Shown: in pieces, positions 1 through 7,547 of the stretch | Numbering within the stretch: the stretch's first letter is position 1 | How the letters are laid out: each line of letters begins with the position of its first letter | Origin: Halorussus litoreus | GTDB taxonomy: Archaea; Halobacteriota; Halobacteria; Halobacteriales; Haladaptataceae | Direction of reading: 5' to 3' | NCBI RefSeq assembly: GCF_003382685.1 | Contig: NZ_KZ859518.1 | Span: 7,925-40,696, forward strand | Length of the DNA stretch: 32,772 nucleotides | Position numbers and translations under genes: made by a program | Notes under the pieces: model-generated | The model's input: the letters and a program-made list of their open reading frames with translations, nothing else | Database searches by the model: none | What the model was told of the DNA's origin: nothing

Positions 1-20
1 CTGTTATCACGCCGCCGGGG

Positions 21-60
21 GGGCGGGCCGGCGCGCGCAGAACTGCGCGCCGGCCCGCCC
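21..60. repeat. Strong GC-rich hairpin
   Basis: The left arm (21-40) and right arm (43-60) are complementary except for a two-base GC bulge, around an AA loop. There is no T tract, so it is not a typical archaeal terminator. It may end a transcript that enters from the left of the window. Confidence 0.6.
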
Positions 61-125
61 GCACGGCGACCGCGAGGACGACGGGGCTGGCCCGCACGAC
101 GACCGCGAGGACGACGGGCCGGCTC
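61..125. repeat. 33-bp tandem duplication
   Basis: Two head-to-tail units start at 61 and 94. Both carry the core GACCGCGAGGACGACGGG and differ at a few bases. The repeat lies just before the promoter of the first gene and shows no coding signal. Confidence 0.6.
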
Positions 126-130
126 TCCCG

Positions 131-140
131 AAATTTTATT
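131..140 (+). promoter_or_regulatory. TATA box of the sugar isomerase gene
   Basis: AAATTTTATT is an AT island in GC-rich surroundings. Its centre lies about 30 bp before the ATG at 166, so the transcript should have almost no leader. This supports 166 as the start rather than the in-frame GTG at 151. Confidence 0.6.
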
Positions 141-165
141 CCCGACGCGAGTGGTGGTTCCGAGT

Positions 166-1134
166 ATGGATATCGGCGTCCACACACCGCCGCTGTACGG
201 AGAGTCGCTGGAGGACGCGCTGGCGTACCTCGACGGAATCGGGGTCGACGCCGTCGAACCCGGCGTCGGCGGCCACCCGGGCGACACCCACATGCCCCGC
301 GGGGAGTACCTCGACGACGAGGCCGCCCAGCAGGAACTCGCCGATCTGCTCGACGAGTACGACGTGCGCATCTCGGCGCTGGCGACCCACAACAACCCCC
401 TGCATCCCGACGACGAGACGGCCGCTGAGGCCGACACCGAGCTCCGGGAGGCCGTCGAACTCGCCGACCAGCTCGACGTGGGCACCGTGACCTGCTTCTC
501 GGGACTCCCCGCGGGCGGGCCCGACGACGAGGTGCCGAACTGGATCACGGCCCCCTGGCCCGGCGAACACGCCGAGGCCCACGACTACCAGTGGGAGGAG
601 GTCGCGATTCCGTACTGGTCGGAACTGGCCGAGTACGCGGCCGACCACGGCGTGGACCTCGCCATCGAGATGCACCCCAACATGCTCGTCTACGAGCCCT
701 CGGGCATGCTCCGGCTCCGCGAGGAGACCAACGAGCGCGTCGGCGCGAACTTCGACCCCAGCCACCTCTACTGGCAGGGCATCGAGGTCACCGACGCCAT
801 CCGGCTGCTGGGCGAACACGACGCCATCCACCACTTCCACGCGAAGGACACGAAGGTGTACGACGCCAACGCGCAGTACAAGGGCGTGCTCGACACCACG
901 CCGTACGACGAGGAGGCCGACCGCTCGTGGCTGTTCCGGTCGGTGGGCTACGGCCACGGCGAGGACCACTGGAAGGACATCGTGTCGACGCTCCGGATGG
1001 TGGGCTACGACGGCGCGCTCTCCATCGAGCACGAGGACTCGCTGACCAGTTCGAACGAGGGCCTCGAGAAGGCGGTGGCGATGCTCCAGCGCGCGGTGTT
1101 CCGCGACCAGCCCGGCGAGGCGTACTGGGCCTGA
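166..1134 (+). CDS. Sugar phosphate isomerase/epimerase family protein (xylose-isomerase-like TIM barrel)
   Basis: This 322-residue cytoplasmic enzyme has the pattern of the AP-endonuclease/xylose-isomerase-like TIM-barrel family. These enzymes use a divalent metal to isomerise or epimerise sugars, keto-sugars or inositol derivatives. Candidate metal ligands are Glu168 and His170 (IEMHPN), Asp197 and His200 (FDPSH), His225 (HHFHAKD) and Glu288 (IEHED). They fall at the ends of successive strands and the length fits the family. The start at 166 follows a TATA box at 131-140. A Gfo/Idh/MocA dehydrogenase lies in the same direction at 2416; the two families often act together in sugar or polyol catabolism. 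The exact substrate cannot be read from the sequence. Confidence 0.88.
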   Translation: MDIGVHTPPLYGESLEDALAYLDGIGVDAVEPGVGGHPGDTHMPRGEYLDDEAAQQELADLLDEYDVRISALATHNNPLHPDDETAAEADTELREAVELADQLDVGTVTCFSGLPAGGPDDEVPNWITAPWPGEHAEAHDYQWEEVAIPYWSELAEYAADHGVDLAIEMHPNMLVYEPSGMLRLREETNERVGANFDPSHLYWQGIEVTDAIRLLGEHDAIHHFHAKDTKVYDANAQYKGVLDTTPYDEEADRSWLFRSVGYGHGEDHWKDIVSTLRMVGYDGALSIEHEDSLTSSNEGLEKAVAMLQRAVFRDQPGEAYWA

Positions 1135-1222
1135 GTAGGGTTTTCGCGGAACTGTGAAACGACACTCGATTTCCCCGGAATCGCCACCAGCACTTTTCCC
1201 GGTTGGCGTCGTCGGGCGACTC

Positions 1223-1603
1223 ATGGGGGACGTAGCATCCGACGACCTCGCAGAGCAGTTAGTGAGCAGTTGCCGAACCAGCGTGGGCGACGAGCTCCGA
1301 AGCGTGACGTACTTCACCGAAGACGAGGAGGAACAGCTCTACCTCCGCGAGGACCTCGAAGCCGGCGCGGACCTCGTGGGCTTCGCCGACAACGAACGGC
1401 TGGGGTTCCGCACGCAGGCGGTGTACCACGACACCGAACTCGGCGAGTACCTGTTCAACATCCGGACGTTCGAGCGGGGCTACCTCACGCGGGTCATCGT
1501 CGACGACCACGGCGCGTTCGTGACCACCGACGAGATGGAGATGGACCAGTTCGAGGAGTTGGCCTCGGCGGTGCGGACGGTACTCGACGGCGGGACGGAG
1601 TAA
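1223..1603 (+). CDS. Conserved haloarchaeal protein of unknown function
   Basis: This 126-residue acidic, soluble protein begins MGDVASDDLAEQ. It alternates predicted strands and helices and has a Glu-rich C-terminal helix (TTDEMEMDQFEELASAV). I see no signal peptide, membrane segment, Cys cluster or catalytic motif. The start at 1223 is preferred over the in-frame ATG at 1154, because the upstream codons read as noncoding and similar haloarchaeal proteins begin near this point. It resembles small DUF-type proteins that are widespread in haloarchaea, but I cannot assign a function. It is codirectional with the isomerase, 88 bp downstream. Confidence 0.75.
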   Translation: MGDVASDDLAEQLVSSCRTSVGDELRSVTYFTEDEEEQLYLREDLEAGADLVGFADNERLGFRTQAVYHDTELGEYLFNIRTFERGYLTRVIVDDHGAFVTTDEMEMDQFEELASAVRTVLDGGTE

Positions 1604-2400
1604 GCAGACAACACATTATAAACAATTCGGTAAGGCATAGTTTTACTGTATTACGATTAGGTTTATTTAGCGGCTAAGTTTTCCCCCAGTATTTCTCCCG
1701 GTGGATATTCATAACTCGAAGAGAGATAATCCATTATGTCATCGCCGCGTGGAATCTCATATGAATTGCTTGGTGCAGACCAATCTGATTCTACTTCAGC
1801 AGTTCATTTTATGGACTGTATAATAGATTTGGAACAAGAACTCAACGAACTTGAGGAAAAATTGTAAGTGTTGAAGTTGGCAAAACCGGATACAAATCCC
1901 AGAAGGCTCTAGAACCATTAGAAAGGGAGTATGTCGAACTGCTACAAGAAATAAACGCAGCAGAGAAGGCGGTTATAACCCATACTCCTTGGGAATTCGA
2001 ACGTTGTAATGGAGATTGGAAATCAGAAGATCAAAATGACTTCCTAGAGTTCCGCCAAAGATACATCGGGCAGATCAACAATTTAGAAACAATGGCTGGT
2101 CGAATAGGACAGTTACTCAACGGCAAACAGAGTACTGCTAACTCACGGATGATTGCTGTGATTTCTGTCGGGGCAGTATTTGTTTCCACTCTAACGCTAA
2201 TCCTAAGCGCATTTGGAATTATTTGACAATCCATAGCCTGATCTAGAATAGGTTGTTAGTAACTGTTTGCTGGCTCATTTCACCACTCTTTCCAATACAG
2301 TGATGGGAGTAGAGTATTACTCCTCTCGGTAAGCGACCACAGCTTGAATTCCAAATCTTGCGACCGATTTACTCGTTCCTGAAGGACTAAGCACCTCCCG
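1604..2400. other. AT-rich island between two GC-rich metabolic genes
   Basis: Base composition changes abruptly after 1604 and returns to the GC-rich norm by about 2400. The island holds the frameshifted gene at 1736-2226. It also holds a small inverted repeat, GGAGTA/TACTCC (2306-2311 and 2318-2323). I see no transposase, tRNA or clear direct repeats at its borders. The composition suggests acquired DNA. Confidence 0.6.
1736..2226 (+). pseudogene. Frameshifted gene for a coiled-coil protein with one C-terminal membrane segment
   Basis: An ATG at 1736 opens 43 codons (MSSPRGISYELLGADQ...) ending at TAA 1865-1867. The -1 frame then stays open from 1861 to TGA 2224-2226, giving 121 more residues. 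The break falls in an A5 run at 1857-1861: one extra A would give a 163-residue protein. The predicted protein is Glu/Lys/Gln-rich and helical, with motifs such as EYVELLQEINAAEKAV. It ends in a hydrophobic segment of about 20 residues (MIAVISVGAVFVSTLTLILS). Codon use (AAA, GAA, ATA, TTA) differs sharply from the neighbours. The second part has no start codon until ATG 2092, so it needs the first part. It could be a decayed gene, a sequencing error in the A run, or a programmed -1 shift. Function unknown. Confidence 0.7.
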
Positions 2401-2415
2401 GACGAATCCCCGGCC

Positions 2416-3540
2416 ATGACAGTCAGCGTCGGAGTGCTCGGCTATCGGTTCATGGGGAAAGCTCACGCGAACGCGCTCGCGCGCCTGCCGATGTTCTTCC
2501 CGGAGGCACCGGAGGTCGAACGCAGCGTGCTGGTCGGTCGCGACGAAGAGGCCCTCTCGGACGCGGCCGACCGGCTGGGGTTCGAGCGGACGGCGACCGA
2601 CTGGCGCGACGTGATCGACGAGGTCGACGCCTTCTACAACCTCGGGCCGAACCACGTCCACGCAGAGCCGTCCATCGCCGCGCTCGAAGCCGGCACACCG
2701 GTCCTCTGCGAGAAACCGCTGGCAAACGACCTCGAAAGCGCCGAGCGGATGGCCGAGGCTGCCGCGGAGGCAGGGGACGGCGTTCCGACCGCCACGGCGT
2801 TCAACTACCGGTTCGTGCCAGCCATCCAGTACGCGAAGAACCTGATCGAGGCCGGGGAGCTCGGCGAGATCCGCCACTTCCGCGGGCGCTACCTCCAGGA
2901 CTGGCTGGTCGACCCCGAGGCCCCGTGGTCGTGGCGCAACGACGCCGAGATGGCCGGCAGCGGCGCGCTGGGCGACCTCGGCGCGCACACCATCGACCTC
3001 GCGCGCTTCCTCGTGGGCGACGTCGAGCGCGTCAGCGGGCACTGCCGGACGTTCGTGGACGAGCGGCCAGTCGAGGGTGGCGGGGATGAGGAAGAGTCTG
3101 CCGAGACGCGCGAGGTCACGGTCGACGACGCCTACTCCGCGCAGGCCGAACTGGCTGGCGGCGTGATGGCGAGCTTCGAGGCCTCGCGCTTCGCCACGGG
3201 CCACAAGAACGACCACGTCATCGAGGTCCACGGCTCGAAGGGGAGCCTGAAGTTCTCGCTGGAGCGGCTGAACGAACTGGAAGTCCTGCGGGAGGGCGAC
3301 CGAGGCTACCAGACGATTCTCGTGACCGACGAGGACGACCCCTACGTCGAGCACTGGTGGCCGCCGGGCCACGTCGTCGGCTGGGAGCACACCTTCGTCC
3401 ACGAGAACTACGAGTTCCTGAGCACAGTCGAGTCCGGCGGGGAATACCACCCCGACTTCGCGGACGGACTGGCGGTCCAGCGCGCGCTGGCGGCGATTCA
3501 GGAGAGCGACGAGCGTGGCGAGTGGGTCGCGGTGGAGTAA
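2416..3540 (+). CDS. Gfo/Idh/MocA family oxidoreductase
   Basis: This 374-residue NAD(P)-dependent dehydrogenase has an N-terminal Rossmann fold with the dinucleotide motif G6-V-L-G9-Y-R-F-M-G14. The family signature CEKPLA places the active-site Lys at residue 100. It is followed by FNYRFVPA, and the C-terminal half is the family's alpha/beta substrate domain. Relatives oxidise inositols, glucose, or glucose-fructose type substrates; the substrate here is not determinable. An Asp/Glu-rich insert near residue 220 (GGGDEEESAE) is probably a surface loop. The gene lies downstream of the sugar isomerase at 166, from which the AT-rich island separates it. Confidence 0.92.
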   Translation: MTVSVGVLGYRFMGKAHANALARLPMFFPEAPEVERSVLVGRDEEALSDAADRLGFERTATDWRDVIDEVDAFYNLGPNHVHAEPSIAALEAGTPVLCEKPLANDLESAERMAEAAAEAGDGVPTATAFNYRFVPAIQYAKNLIEAGELGEIRHFRGRYLQDWLVDPEAPWSWRNDAEMAGSGALGDLGAHTIDLARFLVGDVERVSGHCRTFVDERPVEGGGDEEESAETREVTVDDAYSAQAELAGGVMASFEASRFATGHKNDHVIEVHGSKGSLKFSLERLNELEVLREGDRGYQTILVTDEDDPYVEHWWPPGHVVGWEHTFVHENYEFLSTVESGGEYHPDFADGLAVQRALAAIQESDERGEWVAVE

Positions 3541-3590
3541 CCGCGACGAGTGGGTCGCAGAGAAGCAAACGGCGACCAGCTTCGGGGCGA

Positions 3591-4058
3591 CTACTTCGCG
3601 TCCTCGAGGTCGTCGATGTTCTCGCCGATGGGCGTCTCCTCGACGAGTTGCTCCGAGAGGAAGTCCTCCAGTAGGAGCAGGACGTTGTAGGTGAACGTGG
3701 CGTGAAAGCCCACCACCGGGAAGGCCAGCCAGTTCGGCGTCGAGAAGGCGATAACGGACCGGACCAGCAGATACGAGACGGCCAGACTCCCCAGGGTCGC
3801 GACGACGTGGACCATCGACGTGACCACGAGGTAGGTGTCGTCGCTTCTCTCGGCTTTCCGGACTATCTGCTGGAACGCGACCGCTCCGAGCAGGCCGAAC
3901 CCGGCTATCGCGCCCAAGGCAAGCAGGAGGACGTGGAACAACGTCGGCGTCTGGACCTGCGAGATGAGCATCGCTCCCGACCCCCAGATGGTGAGCGTGT
4001 AGCCGTACGCCTCCGACTCGCCGGTGAGGTTGTGCGCGAGTCGCTCCCTCGGGTTCAT
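3591..4058 (-). CDS. Multi-pass membrane protein of unknown function
   Basis: This 155-residue protein has a short cytoplasmic-type N-terminus and about four hydrophobic segments, near residues 20-37, 42-62, 78-101 and 107-128. The tail is acidic (EETPIGENIDDLEDAK). I do not recognise a named family. It is transcribed in the same direction as the eIF2B-like gene, whose stop lies 79 bp upstream of this start, so the two could be cotranscribed. No metal-binding or catalytic motif is visible. Confidence 0.78.
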   Translation of the reverse strand: MNPRERLAHNLTGESEAYGYTLTIWGSGAMLISQVQTPTLFHVLLLALGAIAGFGLLGAVAFQQIVRKAERSDDTYLVVTSMVHVVATLGSLAVSYLLVRSVIAFSTPNWLAFPVVGFHATFTYNVLLLLEDFLSEQLVEETPIGENIDDLEDAK

Positions 4059-4137
4059 CGAAAGGCGTCACGACGCCGAGGACCTTCGGCCTGCTGGCTC
4101 TGTTTCGGCCTGCTTCCCCGATGGGCCGCCAGGCCGC

Positions 4138-4989
4138 TCAGAACTCCCGGACGCCCTCGTCGGTGACCACCGAGTCGAGCAGGTCGGTCGGCGTCGCGTC
4201 GTAGGCGGGGTTCTCCACCGCGAAGCCCTCCGCGGGTTCGAGCAGCACCTCGCTGGGCGACCGGAAGTCGTTCTCGAAGCGGAACCCCTCGCCGACGAGT
4301 TTCGCGGAGGAGCCGATGACCGACACCGGCACGTCGACCTGCGCGGCGGTCGCGGCCAGCGGGAACGTTCCGACGCGATTGTAGAGGGTGTCGTCGACGA
4401 TGCAGTCCATCCCGAGCAGCACGCGGTCGCAGTCGGGCAGGAAGTGGCCCGACGCTCCGTCGACGATGAGGTGGGCGTCCACCCGATCCATCGCGGCGAG
4501 CGTGCGGGCGGTCTTGCGGCCGAGATACCGCGGGCGGGCCTCGGTGACGTACACCGTGAGGTAGCGTCCGTCGGCGACCGCGCGCTCGATGGTCTCCAGC
4601 ACCGTCGAGGAGTAGTCGTGGGTCAGGATGGTCGCGCCGTCGGGCACCAGCTCCAGCGCGTTCTCGGCCGACCGGCGCTTGGCGGTCTCGACCTGCGCCA
4701 CCACGTCGTCGACCGCCGCCCGGAGGCCCTCCTTCGCGTCGGCGACCGAGTCGTGGTCGGCGTCGGTGACCATCGAGACGACCGCGCGCTGGGTGGTCAC
4801 CAGCGACGCGTGGGAGGGGTTGGCCCGCCGGAGCGCCGACGAGTTGCGTTCGAGCGCGCGCTCGAAGTCCTCGACCGAGGCGAACTCGCGGTCGAGCAGG
4901 TCCGCCAGCGCCTCGGCGGCCTTCACCGCGACCACGGAGGAGCTGTGGGTCTGCATCTCCCGGATCTCCTCGACCGTCTCGTCTATCAT
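4138..4989 (-). CDS. eIF2B alpha/beta/delta-like protein (IF-2B superfamily)
   Basis: This 283-residue protein has the helical N-terminal domain and Rossmann-like C-terminal domain of the IF-2B superfamily, which includes eIF2B regulatory subunits, methylthioribose-1-phosphate isomerase and ribose-1,5-bisphosphate isomerase. Visible motifs are ILTHDYSSTVLETI (121-134), TEARPRYLGRKTA (149-161) and LLGMDCIVDDTLYNRVGT (191-208). The Asp of the GAD-type motif is kept (Asp195). The position that is a catalytic Cys in the sugar-phosphate isomerases is Asp125 here, so isomerase activity is doubtful. The THxYS form resembles eIF2B subunits. The start at 4989 (MIDETVEEIREM) matches the usual N-terminus; an in-frame start at 5016 adds only a low-complexity stretch. 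Confidence 0.85.
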   Translation of the reverse strand: MIDETVEEIREMQTHSSSVVAVKAAEALADLLDREFASVEDFERALERNSSALRRANPSHASLVTTQRAVVSMVTDADHDSVADAKEGLRAAVDDVVAQVETAKRRSAENALELVPDGATILTHDYSSTVLETIERAVADGRYLTVYVTEARPRYLGRKTARTLAAMDRVDAHLIVDGASGHFLPDCDRVLLGMDCIVDDTLYNRVGTFPLAATAAQVDVPVSVIGSSAKLVGEGFRFENDFRSPSEVLLEPAEGFAVENPAYDATPTDLLDSVVTDEGVREF

Positions 4990-5117
4990 ACCCGAAGCGT
5001 CTCCACCGCGGGCCAAATGTCTTGCTTCTCGGCGTGAACGGCGGTGTTCGGCTCGGGCCAGCGCGTTGGGTTTTCGAGAGAAATCAAGGACCGAACACCA
5101 TCGACGGGATACCGTAG

Positions 5118-5127
5118 AGGTTTAAAC
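5118..5127 (+). promoter_or_regulatory. Possible TATA box upstream of tRNA-Leu
   Basis: AGGTTTAAAC is the only clear AT box before the tRNA. It lies about 80 bp upstream of the mature 5' end, so a transcript from here would have a 5' leader of about 55 nt. That leader would include the hairpin at 5181-5197. Confidence 0.35.
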
Positions 5128-5180
5128 GCTCACGACCCGAACTACGACTGCGGGACGGGCCCGCGACCAAAAGACCGACG

Positions 5181-5197
5181 CGAGCCGAGACGGCTCG
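5181..5197 (+). repeat. Hairpin just before tRNA-Leu
   Basis: CGAGCCG and CGGCTCG flank an AGA loop. The stem ends six bases before the mature tRNA 5' end, so it would sit in the leader that RNase P removes. Confidence 0.5.
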
Positions 5198-5203
5198 AAG
5201 CGT

Positions 5204-5288
5204 GCGAGGGTAGCCAAGCTAGGCCAACGGCGGCGGACTCAAGATCCGCTCCCGTAGGGGTCCAAGGGTTCGAATCCCTTCCCTCGCA
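5204..5288 (+). tRNA. tRNA-Leu, anticodon CAA
   Basis: A complete type II tRNA. Acceptor arms GCGAGGG (5204-5210) and CCCTCGC (5281-5287) pair and are followed by discriminator A73. The anticodon loop CTCAAGA is closed by GCGGA/TCCGC and gives anticodon CAA (codon UUG). A long variable arm with a CCCGTAGGGG hairpin marks it as a leucine tRNA. The T arm is AAGGG-TTCGAAT-CCCTT. CCA is not encoded and no intron is present. Confidence 0.96.
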
Positions 5289-5293
5289 CTCTG

Positions 5294-5349
5294 CGTGGCT
5301 TTGCCACGTTACAACCGAGTGCAGGAAGACCGCTTCGGAGCGATCTTCC
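5294..5349 (+). repeat. Two hairpins downstream of tRNA-Leu
   Basis: The first is CGTGGC-TTT-GCCACG (5294-5308), starting six bases after the tRNA. The second has arms GGAAGA (5324-5329) and TCTTCC (5344-5349) around CGCT-TCGG-AGCG. They may define the tRNA trailer or stop transcription, but there is no T tract. Confidence 0.5.
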
Positions 5350-5399
5350 CTCGCAACACTTCTGACGCGACGACGCACTGACGCCACAGCTACGGCAGT

Positions 5400-5627
5400 A
5401 GTGTTCAGATACGCCAGTAGAATTGGTGAGATGTTCTCGAAAGCCCTCGGGCGCTCGCGATCGCTGTGCGGGATATCTGGCGTGCGCGCAGGTCTGCGCG
5501 CACGCCAGATAGTGGCCGCGCACAGGCGACCAGGCGTTGCGCGAGCGCCCTCGCCCTTTCAGTCCACCAGGACGGTGGATAGATCCACTGCTCGAAACAG
5601 GGAGTTAGCTGCGCGTCTCTGAACGCC
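5400..5627 (+). mobile_element. MITE-like palindromic element, family M copy A
   Basis: The ends are imperfect inverted repeats: AGTGTTCAGATACGC at 5400-5414 and GCGTCTCTGAACGCC at 5613-5627 (12 of 15 complementary). The core has GAAAG (5439-5443), CCCTC, arm GGGCGCTCGCG (5449-5459), then its perfect complement (5540-5550), TCGCC, and CTTTC (5556-5560). Inside is an 18-bp hairpin with a two-base loop (5474-5491 and 5494-5511). After CTTTC comes AGTCCACCAGG, shared with the other copies. No transposase is encoded. It fills most of the gap between the tRNA and the S9 peptidase gene. Confidence 0.75.
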
Positions 5628-5678
5628 GCCGTCACTGCGACCCAAAGGTTAAGCTCCCGACGGGAGACAGATGCGGGC

Positions 5679-7520
5679 ATGTCTTCGGAGTTCCCCCTCG
5701 AAGAACTAGCGAGCCTGCCCGAGTTCTACCATCCGACAGTGTCGCCCGACGGCGACCGCGTGGCGGTGTACTGGGACGGGAGCGGCAGGAACGAACTGCA
5801 CGTCGTGGACGCCACCACCGGCGAGATGTGGCAGGTCAGCGACGGGGAGGTCCCGCGGAGCGCCCGCTGGCCGTTCGCGTGGGGTCCCGACGGCGACCGC
5901 GTCTTCTTCCACCGCGACGAGGGCGGCGACGAGCAGAACGACCTCTGGGCTATCGACCTCGACGGCGAAGCGACGCGGATCGTCGGACTCGACGGCCAGT
6001 GCGCACTCCACGACGTGAGCGACGACGCGCTGCTGTTCGGGAGCGACGCCGACCGGCAGATGAACCTCTACCGGTGCGGCCTCGACGGGAGCGACGTCGA
6101 GCGCGTGACCGACTACGACCGGCCGGTGTTGCAGGCGGCGTTCTCGCCCGACGGCGACCGCATCGCCTACGCGACCAACGAGTCCGAAGACCTCGAAAAT
6201 CGGGACGCCTACGTCTCGAACGCCGACGGCACCGACCCCCGTCGACTCCCCGTCGGTGAGGAGGGTGCCGAGACCATCCCGGTCGAGTTCGACTCCAGCG
6301 GTGACCGTCTGCTCGTGGCCGACAACAGCGCGGACCTGGGCCGCTGTGGCGTCTACAACCTCGCGGCAGACGAAGTGACGTGGTACGGCGTGGACGAGAA
6401 CGGAGCGAGCGCCCCCGATGAAGATGGGTCGAGCGAGTACGAGGAGAAACCCGTCGCGTTTCTCCCGGACGGCTCGGGCTTCCTCGCCGAGCGGACTCGC
6501 GAGGCGGGCGTCCGCGCGGTCGCGTACGACCTCGACGGCGACTCGCGCGAACTCGCGTTCCCCGAGGGCGTCGCCTCCCTACCTGACGGCGCGGGGGACG
6601 GCGTCTTCTGCTCGGACGAGACGCTCGTCGTCGCGCACGGCAGGTCCGACGAGCGCGGCCAACTGTACCGCTACGACCTCGCAGCCGACGAGCGCGAGCT
6701 GCTGCTGGCGGCCGAGTACGGCGACATCGACCCCGACACCTTCGTCGCGGCCGAGTACGTCACCTACGAGTCGGTCGACGGACTGGAGATCGGCGCGCTC
6801 TGCTACGATTCGGGCGAGCGGCCCTCCCCGGCCATCGTCCGGGTCCACGGCGGCCCCCACAGCCAGTCCCGCACGGAGTTCGACGCGTTCACGCAGTTCC
6901 TCGTGAACCGCGGGTACACCGTGCTCGAACCCAACTACCGCGGGTCACTCGGACGCGGTCGGGAGTTCAAGAACCGAGTTCACGGCGACTGGGGCGGCAA
7001 GGAGCAGGACGACGTGGCGGCCGGGGCGACGTGGCTCCGGGAGCGCGACTGGATCGACGACGACCGGATCGCGGTACTCGGCGGCTCGTACGGCGGCTAC
7101 AGCGTGTACATGCAGCTCACGACCAACCCCGGCCACTGGACCACGGGCGTCGCGCGAGTCGGCATCACCGACCTGCCGGCGCTGTACGAGGAGATGATGC
7201 CCCACTTCAAGTCCACGCTCGAAGAACAGCTCGGCGATCCCGAGGAGAACGCCGACCTGTGGCGCGACCGGAGCCCCATCACCCACGTCGACCGGATGAC
7301 CGAGCCGATCCTGATGCTCCACGGCGTCAACGACCCCCGATGTCCCATCTCGCAGGCCCGCGGGTTCCGTGACGCGCTCGAAGACCGGGGCTGGACCGAG
7401 GGCGAAGACGGCGACTTCGAGTACGTCGAGTTCGGCGACGAGGGCCACGGCAGCACCGACATCGACCAGAAGATACGCTCGTTCCGGATACTGGAGGACT
7501 ATCTGGACCGGCGGCTGTAA
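5679..7520 (+). CDS. S9 family serine peptidase (acylaminoacyl-peptidase/DPP-IV-like)
   Basis: This 613-residue protein has the two-domain S9 layout. Residues 1 to about 360 form a beta-propeller with repeated TolB/WD-like blades (SPDGDRVAVYW, GPDGDRVFF, SPDGDRIAYAT). Residues from about 370 form an alpha/beta hydrolase. The likely catalytic triad is Ser470 (GGSYGGY), Asp552 (HGVNDPRCP) and His590 (DEGHGS). HGGPHSQ, near residue 389, fits the oxyanion-hole motif. No signal peptide is seen, so it should act in the cytoplasm on short peptides that enter the propeller tunnel. The ATG at 5679 lies downstream of a weak AT box (AAAGGTTAAG, about 5644-5653). A second S9 enzyme is at 11149-13236. Confidence 0.94.
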   Translation: MSSEFPLEELASLPEFYHPTVSPDGDRVAVYWDGSGRNELHVVDATTGEMWQVSDGEVPRSARWPFAWGPDGDRVFFHRDEGGDEQNDLWAIDLDGEATRIVGLDGQCALHDVSDDALLFGSDADRQMNLYRCGLDGSDVERVTDYDRPVLQAAFSPDGDRIAYATNESEDLENRDAYVSNADGTDPRRLPVGEEGAETIPVEFDSSGDRLLVADNSADLGRCGVYNLAADEVTWYGVDENGASAPDEDGSSEYEEKPVAFLPDGSGFLAERTREAGVRAVAYDLDGDSRELAFPEGVASLPDGAGDGVFCSDETLVVAHGRSDERGQLYRYDLAADERELLLAAEYGDIDPDTFVAAEYVTYESVDGLEIGALCYDSGERPSPAIVRVHGGPHSQSRTEFDAFTQFLVNRGYTVLEPNYRGSLGRGREFKNRVHGDWGGKEQDDVAAGATWLRERDWIDDDRIAVLGGSYGGYSVYMQLTTNPGHWTTGVARVGITDLPALYEEMMPHFKSTLEEQLGDPEENADLWRDRSPITHVDRMTEPILMLHGVNDPRCPISQARGFRDALEDRGWTEGEDGDFEYVEFGDEGHGSTDIDQKIRSFRILEDYLDRRL

Positions 7521-7547
7521 CCCGGTCACCGATTCCGGCTGTTTCGT

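Noticed and set aside
136-1317. 393-codon open frame on the minus strand opposite the sugar isomerase
   Set aside because: It is Arg/Val/Leu-rich with no domain, and lies antisense to a gene with clear catalytic motifs. Long antisense frames are expected in GC-rich haloarchaeal DNA.
2031-2234. 67-codon minus-strand open frame in the AT-rich island
   Set aside because: It is antisense to the longer, more coherent frame that ends at 2226 with a membrane segment.
2317-4071. 584-codon minus-strand open frame across the Gfo/Idh/MocA gene and membrane protein gene
   Set aside because: It spans two recognisable genes in other frames and its product has no recognisable fold or composition.
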